From Rs1 sp029027825 (GTDB lineage: Bacteria > Pseudomonadota > Gammaproteobacteria > Pseudomonadales > Balneatricaceae), in the NCBI GenBank assembly GCA_029027825.1, contig CP093399.1:2108001-2172000 (forward strand): a DNA stretch of 64,000 bases, in the 5' to 3' direction. Of this stretch, positions 38,606-45,814 are shown one piece after another. The notes under the pieces were generated by a model. That model did no database searches. It was not told the origin of the DNA and worked only from the letters and a program-made list of their open reading frames with translations. The position numbers were made by a program, and so were the translations under genes. Positions within the stretch are counted from its first letter, which is position 1, and each line of letters begins with the position of its first letter.

Positions 38606-40582
38606 GTGTTCATCTTGCTTTATATAAAATCTAGGCGTTTAGGTCAAAGCACAGCAATAGGGTTATTGAGCATAACGGTGCTTATTTTGGCCCAGGGACT
38701 ATTTGGCGCATGGAAAATGGAGCAACTAACCAATGAAGTGAGTGAGTCGTTAGTTCTTTTTTCTGATACACAAGTAGAAGCGCTTACTTTTAAGAGTATG
38801 CTTATTAATCTTCGCAAACTAGAGAAAGATATTCTTCTGTTTAGTCACTCCCCCTCAGAGTTGAAGCGAGTTGATAAGCGCTGGAGAAAGGCTTTATCGG
38901 CAACAAAACTACAGTTCACCACAATGGAGCAAGAGTTAATAGAGAGCGATGTTACACAGAACGAGTCCATTTCTGCCCTTGAAAATGCTTTTCACTCGTA
39001 CAGTAAGGGTGTTTCTAATGTAGCTAAAAACATGTTAAAAAAAGAGTATGCTGACCAATTTGAAGCACGTACAGCAATGGCTGTATACAAAAAGCATATA
39101 TATGATATGGAATCTCAAATAGACTCGATCGTAGATTCCGCCGAAGAGCTTGAAATAAATACTCTAGAGCATCTAGCTCAAGCGAAACTCAGGCTATTTT
39201 GGACTTTAGGTTTATTCGGTTTTGTCAGTATTTTTATTAGCGTATCACTAAGCATTTGGATTGTACGTAAAAACTTGTCAATCAGCCGGACTCTAGAGTA
39301 TCAGGCGTTACATGATACATTAACTAGCATTCTGAATCGACGCGGTCTAGCGGTGGCCATGCAGCATAACGTCACTGGCGGAGTCATGTCGTATGTTGAT
39401 CTAGACAGATTTAAGTTAGTTAATGATTTATGTGGCCACTCTATTGGTGACGAATTATTGATTAACTTAACCAAAAAGATGAATATTCTCTGTACTGAAG
39501 AAAGTTGTACTTTAGCGCGGGTCGGTGGAGATGAATTCGTAATATGGCTGAATGACATCAATGGTCTTGAGCGAGCGCAACAGATCGCCAACAAATTGGT
39601 GGCTCTTATCGAAGCCCATCCGTTTGAGTGGATGGGTCAATCAATGAGCTTAGGTGCGTCGGTAGGTTTAGCTGTTGGAAAAACTGATTTTCTATTAACG
39701 GAGCTACTCTCACGTGCAGACGCGGCATGTCGTATTGCAAAAATACCTGGTAATGCCAAAGTAATTGTCTATGAAGAGTCTGACCCAACCTTAATGGAAA
39801 TTCGCCGAGAAAAGCGCTGGGCTGCAAAAATCCCACAAATGCTGATCGAAAACAACTTTATATTATACGCCCAAAGCATCGTCCCTTTAAACAGCAGCGA
39901 GACACGTGCGCATGTAGAAATACTAATCAGAGGGGTTGATGAAGACGGCAGCATTATCCCCCCAGGTGTGTTTCTCCCTGCCGCAGAGCGTTTTGGGCTC
40001 ATGCCAAAAATTGATCGCTGGGTTTTAGAGACTTTATTAACGGGTAACTTCAGTAACGATATTATTTACTCGGTTAACATGTCTGCTCACACTCTGGCAG
40101 ATAAAGCCTATTTACCTCACTTGATCAATCTAGTAAATGAGTCCGGCAGAGCACAACAGCTTATTTTCGAAATAACAGAATCTGCAGTCATGTCGAGCGT
40201 TTCTACCGCCCAAGAATACATTAGCAACTTAAAGGCTCTGGGATGTCGCTTCTCCTTAGATGATTTTGGCAGTGGCTTTTCTTCCTTTGCATACTTACGT
40301 GATTTGGAAGTTGATTATTTAAAAATTGATGGCAGCCTAATTTCAATTTTGGGTCACAAAGCTTCAGATGCGGCTCTCGTACAAGCCATTGTTAATATGG
40401 CAGATTCACTGGGCTTAAAGACTATCGCAGAGTATGTCGAAACTCATGAAATAGCCGTACTGCTCACCGATATGGGAGTCGGCTACGGCCAGGGATATGG
40501 CCTGCATAAACCAGAGCCTTTGAGCACATTTAGCGCTGCGGATAGTGTCAAATTTTGTCCTAAAACTCCGGCAATAACCTAG
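38606..40582 (+). CDS. Membrane GGDEF-EAL protein with 4-helix-bundle sensor
   Basis: About 658 residues. A first membrane helix (about 12-31) is followed by a periplasmic helical stretch (32-190) resembling the four-helix-bundle sensor of chemoreceptors, a second helix (about 195-215), a GGDEF domain (about 230-390) with intact VGGDEF, and an EAL domain (about 405-645). In the EAL domain the signature is EIL (VEILIRG), but the metal and catalytic residues look present: NMSAHTL, FEITESAV, DDFGSGFSSF, KIDGS, EYVE and GQGYGL. It could make and/or degrade c-di-GMP. GTG at 38606 has GGAG overlapping it, so TTG at 38615, eight bases beyond, may be the true start. It is the c-di-GMP protein closest to the LapA-like gene, but it lacks LapD-type features. 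Confidence 0.9.
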   Translation: MFILLYIKSRRLGQSTAIGLLSITVLILAQGLFGAWKMEQLTNEVSESLVLFSDTQVEALTFKSMLINLRKLEKDILLFSHSPSELKRVDKRWRKALSATKLQFTTMEQELIESDVTQNESISALENAFHSYSKGVSNVAKNMLKKEYADQFEARTAMAVYKKHIYDMESQIDSIVDSAEELEINTLEHLAQAKLRLFWTLGLFGFVSIFISVSLSIWIVRKNLSISRTLEYQALHDTLTSILNRRGLAVAMQHNVTGGVMSYVDLDRFKLVNDLCGHSIGDELLINLTKKMNILCTEESCTLARVGGDEFVIWLNDINGLERAQQIANKLVALIEAHPFEWMGQSMSLGASVGLAVGKTDFLLTELLSRADAACRIAKIPGNAKVIVYEESDPTLMEIRREKRWAAKIPQMLIENNFILYAQSIVPLNSSETRAHVEILIRGVDEDGSIIPPGVFLPAAERFGLMPKIDRWVLETLLTGNFSNDIIYSVNMSAHTLADKAYLPHLINLVNESGRAQQLIFEITESAVMSSVSTAQEYISNLKALGCRFSLDDFGSGFSSFAYLRDLEVDYLKIDGSLISILGHKASDAALVQAIVNMADSLGLKTIAEYVETHEIAVLLTDMGVGYGQGYGLHKPEPLSTFSAADSVKFCPKTPAIT

Positions 40583-40583
40583 A

Positions 40584-40634
40584 GCTATAAGCTATAAGCT
40601 ATAAGCTATAAGCTATAAGCTATAAGCTATAAGC
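40584..40634. repeat. Heptanucleotide microsatellite, 7.3 x GCTATAA
   Basis: Seven perfect copies of GCTATAA plus two further bases begin two bases after the stop codon of the GGDEF-EAL gene. Being outside the coding frame it would not phase-vary the protein, but copy number is likely to vary between strains. Confidence 0.95.
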
Positions 40635-40909
40635 ATCATACAGCTTTAGCCTGAATTAAATAATGCTGGCTTGTCGTCACTATAGTTTCGTCTGCCAGCA
40701 ATAATTTAAGTACTACTGCTGAAAAGGATAGCTTCTAGAATACCGGTATTAAAGTACGGGCATCAATCAATCCCCTCTCTCTTAAGAGATAGTCAGTGGC
40801 AGCCGCTCCTTGGCATTAATCGTTATATTCAAAGCCTGCTTGAGCATTCTAGCCTTAAGATTTGGCTCACACCATTACCCGAACTGCACTCTCAGTTACT
40901 AACCTTTTA
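40635..40909. other. Intergenic, no gene seen
   Basis: About 275 bases between the microsatellite and a MITE-like copy. No intact reading frame or RNA recognised. Confidence 0.4.
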
Positions 40910-41118
40910 CCTGTATCCGTGATTTCAAAGTGAATACTCAGTGTAAGATATTGGCTCTACAGTGGAATTGAAAAACCTTAGCTGCAAGCTCATATGCGTC
41001 CTGCATTCGCTAAATAAATGCATCCATGCATAAAACCCGTAGGTTCAGCGGGTATTTTTCTAACCGCTGTAGAATCAAGAGCTTGCGCTATGTGGTGCAG
41101 CAAAGTCACTGGTTCAGG
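40910..41118 (-). repeat. MITE-like element, 209-bp class (copy C)
   Basis: It begins CCTGTATCCGTGATTTCAA and ends GCAGCAAAGTCACTGGTTCAGG. It is flanked by perfect 5-bp direct repeats TTTTA at 40905-40909 and 41119-41123. It carries the extra internal segment (AGCTCATATGCGTCCTGCAT and following bases) missing in the 160-bp class. Confidence 0.85.
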
Positions 41119-41134
41119 TTTTATTTAAGCGAAA

Positions 41135-41163
41135 AAAAAACGGACTATTGTCCGTTTTTTAAT
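41135..41163. terminator. Bidirectional terminator serving the bacterioferritin operon
   Basis: A perfect stem AAAAAACGGAC / GTCCGTTTTTT with TATT loop (41135-41145 with 41150-41160) has A-run and T-run on opposite sides. It works on either strand and lies 26 bases beyond the bacterioferritin stop. Confidence 0.88.
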
Positions 41164-41188
41164 TTTACTAACGATCGATTATTCAGCG

Positions 41189-41659
41189 CTACATTTGAGA
41201 TTGCAAATAGTTTTGCAGCCCAGTTCGATCGATCAAACCAAGCTGTTTTTCCAACCAATATGCGTGGTCTTCCTCTGTATCTACTAATAGCTTTTCTAAT
41301 ATTTCACGGGTCTGATAATCTTGCTCTGACTCACAAATTGCGATCGACTTTTTCAGCGCTGCTACAACGGAATATTCAATATTCAAATCACTTTTCAACA
41401 TAGCGGGTACATCTTCACCTATATTAATAGGATCACGGGTCACCATATTGGGACGCCCCTCTAAGAACAAAATTCTTTGAATAAGCAGTTCAGCGTGCTC
41501 TTTTTCATCATCAAACTCATGTGAAATACGAGCGTGCAGCTTACTTAGCCCCCAGTCATCGTACATACAAGAGTGAATGAAATATTGATCCATTGCAGCC
41601 AGTTCGCCTGCCAGTAATGTATTTAGCTCGGCAATTACCTTAGCACTTCCTTTCATCAT
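41189..41659 (-). CDS. bfr: Bacterioferritin subunit with ferroxidase centre, no haem Met
   Basis: This 156-residue Bfr-family four-helix protein is an iron-storage shell subunit. The ferroxidase ligands appear intact: Glu in LLAGELAAMDQYF, Glu and His in DDEKEHAELLIQRILFLEG, and Glu and His in TEEDHAYWLE. The position of the haem-binding Met (normally DEMKHA) is Lys (DEKEHA). This subunit should therefore oxidise iron but not bind haem at the dimer interface. Its start overlaps the stop of the upstream bacterioferritin by one base (TAATG), so the two are translationally coupled and probably co-assemble. Confidence 0.92.
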   Translation of the reverse strand: MMKGSAKVIAELNTLLAGELAAMDQYFIHSCMYDDWGLSKLHARISHEFDDEKEHAELLIQRILFLEGRPNMVTRDPINIGEDVPAMLKSDLNIEYSVVAALKKSIAICESEQDYQTREILEKLLVDTEEDHAYWLEKQLGLIDRTGLQNYLQSQM

Positions 41660-42129
41660 TAATCTCCCATTTGCGATTGTAGATAATTTTGTATACCCGT
41701 TTCAGCAATCAGATATTGTTGTGCCTCTATCCAATCTACGTGGTCTTCTTCATATTCTAAGACGTCTTCGAGCAAATCCCGAGTAACATAATCTTGTTGC
41801 TTTTCACACAGCGCGATTGACTCACGCGTAAGAGACATCAAATCATTTTGTAACTGCAGATCACAATCCAACATTTCAGCGGTATTCTCGCCAATTCTGA
41901 GACGTTCTAGTTGTTGTAAATTTGGCAAGCCTTGCAAAAAAAGTATTCTTTCAATCAATTGATCAGATTGCTTCATATCTTTAATCGACTTTTTATAAGC
42001 TTTTTCGTTTAATTCCTCAAGCCCCCAATTCTTATACATACGTGCATGTAAAAAATACTGATTAATTGACGTTAGTTTGAACATCAATACTTTATTTAAC
42101 TGATTTAGAACAGCTTTATCACCTTGCAT
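41659..42129 (-). CDS. bfr: Bacterioferritin subunit with haem Met, degenerate ferroxidase site
   Basis: The first gene of the two-gene operon encodes a 156-residue Bfr paralogue. It keeps the haem-ligand Met (SIKDMKQSDQLI) but has lost ferroxidase ligands: the first Glu is Lys (LNKVLMFKLTSINQYF), the second Glu is Asp and the nearby His is Gln. The late Glu and His (YEEDHVDWIE) remain. The pair therefore looks complementary, one subunit for iron oxidation and one for haem, as described for two-subunit bacterioferritins such as those of Neisseria. The ribosome site is a weak AGG about seven bases ahead. Divergent from bfd, with Fur-box-like dyads between. Confidence 0.92.
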   Translation of the reverse strand: MQGDKAVLNQLNKVLMFKLTSINQYFLHARMYKNWGLEELNEKAYKKSIKDMKQSDQLIERILFLQGLPNLQQLERLRIGENTAEMLDCDLQLQNDLMSLTRESIALCEKQQDYVTRDLLEDVLEYEEDHVDWIEAQQYLIAETGIQNYLQSQMGD

Positions 42130-42225
42130 ACTAGCCTCCTATGCCCTACAAGCTTTAACTTACCTCATAATAACAGAACCCTTGAAAAAATGAAAATATC
42201 TTTTATAATCAACAGGTTATTGACT

Positions 42226-42238
42226 GATAATCCTTATC
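42226..42238. promoter_or_regulatory. Fur-box-like dyad between bfr and bfd
   Basis: GATAA-TCC-TTATC is a perfect 5-bp dyad resembling the core of the Fur consensus GATAATGATTATC. It lies about 97 bases from the bfr start and 131 from the bfd start. Iron regulation fits the neighbours; binding is inferred. Confidence 0.4.
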
Positions 42239-42299
42239 GTTTAGTTTTGCATAGTCTTTTTAATAATTCACTGCTGCTGTAAATAATTGTTGTAATTTA

Positions 42300-42320
42300 A
42301 ATAATAATCGTTATTATTTA
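42300..42320. promoter_or_regulatory. Fur-box-like palindrome upstream of bfd
   Basis: AAATAATAA-TCG-TTATTATTT has perfect 9-bp arms and an AT-rich, Fur-like pattern, 49 bases before the bfd start codon. This is a good position for repression of a low-iron-induced gene. Confidence 0.45.
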
Positions 42321-42368
42321 GATATAGATCATTAGTCGTTTTCATTCATTAGGTTAGTTATTGTTTAT

Positions 42369-42545
42369 ATGTATATTTGTATTTGTAACGCCGTCACTGA
42401 CGGACAAATAAAAGCCGGAGTTGATCGTGGCGCTCGATCACTGCGTGATTTAAATAAAGACATTTGCATTGCAGATCAGTGCGGAAAGTGCGCATGTGTG
42501 GCTAAAAAAATTATTAAAAATCAAATTCGATCGATAGCAATATAA
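42369..42545 (+). CDS. bfd: Bacterioferritin-associated ferredoxin (Bfd)
   Basis: This 58-residue [2Fe-2S] protein begins MYICICNAVTDGQIKAGV and has Cys at 4, 6, 38 and 41 (CIC and QCGKC), the CxC-x31-CxxC arrangement of Bfd. Bfd docks on bacterioferritin at the haem site and supplies electrons to release stored iron. This fits its divergent position beside the haem-Met Bfr subunit. No clear Shine-Dalgarno is seen ahead of the ATG. A Fur-box-like palindrome at 42300-42320 suggests induction under iron limitation. Confidence 0.93.
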   Translation: MYICICNAVTDGQIKAGVDRGARSLRDLNKDICIADQCGKCACVAKKIIKNQIRSIAI

Positions 42546-42643
42546 GAATTTTCACGCGACATCACTGGCCATTAGTTGATCGCCATTCATAAAAACACCA
42601 TTGTTTACATTTTTTTTTCTTCGATGACTAAAACCACTTTCCA

Positions 42644-43417
42644 ATGACTCAACATTCAGGCTACTATTTGCCCCTTGTTAATGCAGGTAATAGCATGATT
42701 GCAGCACTTAGATTTATAATTATTTTTCCACTTTTTATTCTAGTTTGTATTTTTGGCTGTTTATTCTGCCTGCTCCGACCTTTTCATCGCAACAACACCA
42801 AAGTTGTCGCTCACTGGCTAAGTAACTTAGCCCCGGTTATTGGCATTAAGCTAATTACCCGCGTCGCGCAAAACACCACTTACTCACCACAAGTTTTTAT
42901 TGGTAATCATCAGAATACTTATGATTTATTTACTATTTCTTCCGCTGTCAGCGATGGCACAGTAAGCCTTGGAAAAAAGAGCATTAAATGGCTACCTTTT
43001 TTTGGTCAACTGTACTGGTTATCGGGAAATATTTTAATTGATAGAAACAATAAAAATAGCGCCAGAGACACAATTTCCCAAGTAACCGAGCGAATCACCA
43101 AAGACCAGCTCTCTGTCTGGATGTTTCCCGAGGGTACCCGCAGTCGTGGTAAAGGCTTGCTACCTTTCAAAATGGGCGCCTTTAATACCGCTATACAAGC
43201 AGGTGTGCCAATTGTGCCGATTGTACTAAGTACCACAAGCCATTTTCGTTTAGGTAAATGGAATAATGGCTACGCCATTGTCGAAGCTTTAGCGCCGATC
43301 CCTACCAACAATTACACCGCCAGTGACGCAAAAAAACTGGCAAGTCACTGCCGACAATTAATGATCGAAAAAATCGCCGAGCTGGATGCACAAGTTGCCG
43401 TGTTAAATAAACAGTAA
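42644..43417 (+). CDS. plsC: 1-acyl-glycerol-3-phosphate acyltransferase (PlsC family)
   Basis: A 257-residue membrane acyltransferase (or 240 if the ATG at 42695, preceded by AGG, is used). A long N-terminal membrane segment (FIIIFPLFILVCIFGCLFCL) is followed by the HX4D catalytic motif in IGNHQNTYDLF, the glycerol-phosphate-binding FPEGTRSRGKG and VPIVPIVLS. It transfers an acyl chain to lysophosphatidate to form phosphatidate at the inner membrane. It is followed by the TPP riboswitch of an unrelated operon and is probably monocistronic. Bacteria often carry several PlsC paralogues, so lysophospholipid specificity is not certain. Confidence 0.9.
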   Translation: MTQHSGYYLPLVNAGNSMIAALRFIIIFPLFILVCIFGCLFCLLRPFHRNNTKVVAHWLSNLAPVIGIKLITRVAQNTTYSPQVFIGNHQNTYDLFTISSAVSDGTVSLGKKSIKWLPFFGQLYWLSGNILIDRNNKNSARDTISQVTERITKDQLSVWMFPEGTRSRGKGLLPFKMGAFNTAIQAGVPIVPIVLSTTSHFRLGKWNNGYAIVEALAPIPTNNYTASDAKKLASHCRQLMIEKIAELDAQVAVLNKQ

Positions 43418-43463
43418 TTTATCCTTGCCTGTTATTAACCTTGCCACTAGACTTGCCTCTGAT

Positions 43464-43582
43464 CTTGTCGGGGCGCCCCGTCGCTTAATATCAGTTAGAT
43501 AAAATTAAGTCGACTAAGGCTGAGATTGGCTGTGCCATGTCCCGTTGAACCTGATCAGGTTTACACCTGCGTAGGGAACAAG
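43464..43582 (+). ncRNA. TPP riboswitch (THI element)
   Basis: The conserved elements are in order: closing stem CTTGT / ACAAG (43464-43468 with 43578-43582), GGGGCGCC, GGCTGAGATT, then CCCGTTGAACCTGATCAGGT and CCTGCGTAGGGAA. These are the pyrimidine- and pyrophosphate-sensing helices of the THI-box aptamer. About 95 bases of expression platform precede thiO. TPP binding should switch off the thiO-S-G-DE operon. Confidence 0.96.
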
Positions 43583-43678
43583 TAATGCTTACAGTACATT
43601 TTGCGGCCCATGAGCCTTATCTATTGCCACTGTTCACTGCTTGCCCTATTTACTCTCTTCTAATGGGATTTTTTCGGC

Positions 43679-44797
43679 ATGCATATTTCTTCTAACATTG
43701 CGATTGTTGGTGCAGGTTTAGTTGGCAGATTGTTAGCTTTCCGCCTCGCTAAATTGAATTATAAGGTCTCCTTATATGAAGCAAACTCATTAACAACCAA
43801 CAAAACAGCTAGCCAGCTCTCTGCTGCCGCTTTCACCGCAGCGGGGATGATAGCGCCTATTTCAGAAGCCCTGGAAGCAGATCTAAATACATATTACCTG
43901 GGAAAAACCTCACTAAAGCTATGGCCCGATATAATTCGCCAATTATCACTAACTGGCGAGAGCGTTGACTATCGGCAACTAGGTAGCCTCATTATTAGCC
44001 ATCCACAAGATATAGCCGAACTCACTCACTTCGAACGTAGAGTCAAGCAGTTAGCCGAGCAGTGTGCCGCTAAATACCAAATTTTAGACGCCACTCAGAT
44101 TAAACAACTTGAACCCAATATTGGCAATGGCTTTGCATCGGGTTTACTACTGGAGGAAGAGGCGCATATCGACAATAGACAATTGATGTCTGCACTGTTA
44201 AATCAAAGCATTAGCTTAGGAGTTTCGGTGTTCGATAACACCAAAGTTTCGATTAAAAACAATAGTGTTATCAGCTCCCAGCAAACACAGAAATACGATT
44301 GGGTATTTGATTGTCGTGGTATAGGCGCTAAAGAGCAACTCCCTAAGCTTAGAGGTGTTAGAGGAGAAGTACTAAGAAGTCACTGCCCTGAGGTCAGTAT
44401 TTCTCGCCCGGTGCGTTTAATGCATCCGCGCTATCAATTATATCTGGTACCTAAGCCCAATCAAGAATTTGTGATTGGCGCCACCCAAATTGAAAGCGAA
44501 GACACTTCTGCTGTTTCAGTACAGTCTATGTTAGAGCTATGCAGTGCCATGTACAGCATCAATCCAGCTTTTGCCGAGGCTCGTATCATTGAACAGAACA
44601 CTAACTTGCGCCCTGCTCTCCCAGATAATAATCCGCTAGTGCTGATTAGTGGACAACAGATATCAATCAATGGCTTATTTCGACATGGCTACTTAGTCGC
44701 GCCCGCCATTATCGAAAGCGTTATCTGCTGGCTACAAGGCGAAGAATGCCGCCACGATCCTTCTCTTTTCGCTTGTCCGGAGCTCATGAGTGTTTAG
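43679..44797 (+). CDS. thiO: Glycine oxidase ThiO (thiazole synthesis)
   Basis: A 372-residue FAD-dependent amine oxidase with the Rossmann motif IAIVGAGLVGRLLAFRLA at the N-terminus, and GMIAP and the C-terminal NLRPALPDNNPLV...GHGYLVAP-like region (FRHGYLVAPAI) of the DadA/ThiO fold. ThiO oxidises glycine to the iminoacetate used by ThiG to build the thiazole ring, the aerobic alternative to ThiH. It is first in the riboswitch-controlled operon, and its stop overlaps the GTG start of thiS. No thiF or thiC is present here. Confidence 0.92.
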   Translation: MHISSNIAIVGAGLVGRLLAFRLAKLNYKVSLYEANSLTTNKTASQLSAAAFTAAGMIAPISEALEADLNTYYLGKTSLKLWPDIIRQLSLTGESVDYRQLGSLIISHPQDIAELTHFERRVKQLAEQCAAKYQILDATQIKQLEPNIGNGFASGLLLEEEAHIDNRQLMSALLNQSISLGVSVFDNTKVSIKNNSVISSQQTQKYDWVFDCRGIGAKEQLPKLRGVRGEVLRSHCPEVSISRPVRLMHPRYQLYLVPKPNQEFVIGATQIESEDTSAVSVQSMLELCSAMYSINPAFAEARIIEQNTNLRPALPDNNPLVLISGQQISINGLFRHGYLVAPAIIESVICWLQGEECRHDPSLFACPELMSV

Positions 44798-44993
44798 TCT
44801 TTTAGGTAATAATAATAGCTTCGCGATAGAGAGCAACTGTGCCCTCAGTCAGTTAATTGATATCGCAGGCTTTGCAGAGCAAACCATCGCGGTCGCAATT
44901 AATGGCGAATTTGTACCTAAAAGCGCATATTTAAGCACCACGTTAAAGGCTGCGGATCAAATAGATATAGTCAAACCTATAGGAGGCGGCTAG
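44790..44993 (+). CDS. thiS: Sulfur carrier protein ThiS
   Basis: A 67-residue ubiquitin-like protein with GTG start overlapping the thiO stop by eight bases. The hallmark is the C-terminal Gly-Gly tail (IVKPIGGG), which is adenylated and thiocarboxylated to donate sulfur for thiazole formation. The AINGEFVPKS segment is typical of ThiS. The stop shares one base with the GTG start of thiG. Confidence 0.93.
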   Translation: MFSLLGNNNSFAIESNCALSQLIDIAGFAEQTIAVAINGEFVPKSAYLSTTLKAADQIDIVKPIGGG

Positions 44994-45814
44994 TGGATAG
45001 CAATGCAAGAAAAGATGATTTACTGACGTTATACGATGAGCAATTTAGCAGCCGTTTTTTACTCGGAACTGCACTATATCGCTCTCCAGCGGAGATGTGT
45101 GATGCCATAAAAGCTTCAGGATCTGAATTTATCACCTTAAGTTTACGGCGCCAAAATCCTCAACAAAATGATGGAGATGCTTTTTGGCAGATGATAAAAG
45201 AGACCAAATGCAAACTGCTACCTAACACCGCGGGATGTAGGTCGGCAAAAGAAGCGATCAACCTCGCTGAAATGTCCAGAGAACTGTTTGCCACTCCCTG
45301 GATAAAACTGGAAGTGATTGGCGATGATTACAACTTGCAACCCGATCCTTTTGAATTGGTGATTGCCGCCACTGAACTAATTAAACGCGGCTTCAAAGTC
45401 CTACCCTACTGTACAGATGACTTAGTGCTTTGCCTGCGATTACAAGACGCTGGATGCCAGGCACTAATGCCTTGGGGAGCACCTATCGGCACAGGTCAGG
45501 GACTGTTAAATAAATATCATTTAAACAGCCTCCGCGAACGCATTAGCAATATTCCCTTGATCATTGACGCAGGGCTTGGATCTCCCTCTCAAGCGGCCGC
45601 TGCACTAGAGATGGGCTACGATGCTGTTTTACTCAATACGGCAGTGGCCAAAGCTGACAATCCAGTATTAATGGCACGCGCCTTCTCCCAGGCGATAACT
45701 GCAGGTCGAAACGGTTACTTGGCGGGCCTAATGCAACGCAGGCAAACAGCATCACCGAGCACTCCCATCTTAGGCCAACCCTTTTGGCAGCAACATCAAG
45801 GGGATAAAAGTTGA
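44993..45814 (+). CDS. thiG: Thiazole synthase ThiG
   Basis: A 273-residue TIM-barrel enzyme combining the ThiS thiocarboxylate, the glycine-derived imine and 1-deoxyxylulose 5-phosphate into the thiazole phosphate. Signatures are FLLGTALYRSP, the catalytic Lys in WIKLEVIGDDYNLQPDP, LMPWGAPIGTGQGL and DAGLGSPSQAAAALEMGYDA. The usual residues LTVALRR are here ITLSLRRQ. Start is GTG, overlapping the thiS stop (TAGTG); the stop in turn overlaps the next gene. Cytoplasmic, and acts with ThiO and ThiS encoded beside it. Confidence 0.94.
   Translation: MDSNARKDDLLTLYDEQFSSRFLLGTALYRSPAEMCDAIKASGSEFITLSLRRQNPQQNDGDAFWQMIKETKCKLLPNTAGCRSAKEAINLAEMSRELFATPWIKLEVIGDDYNLQPDPFELVIAATELIKRGFKVLPYCTDDLVLCLRLQDAGCQALMPWGAPIGTGQGLLNKYHLNSLRERISNIPLIIDAGLGSPSQAAAALEMGYDAVLLNTAVAKADNPVLMARAFSQAITAGRNGYLAGLMQRRQTASPSTPILGQPFWQQHQGDKS

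Noticed and set aside
38606..40582. LapD orthologue next to the LapA-like gene
   Set aside because: It has an intact GGDEF and a four-helix-bundle-like periplasmic region, with no HAMP segment or LapD-type periplasmic output domain recognised.
40640..40900. Possible protein remnant on the minus strand
   Set aside because: Short peptides such as KERLPLTIS can be read but none matches a family I can name, and frames are broken by stops.
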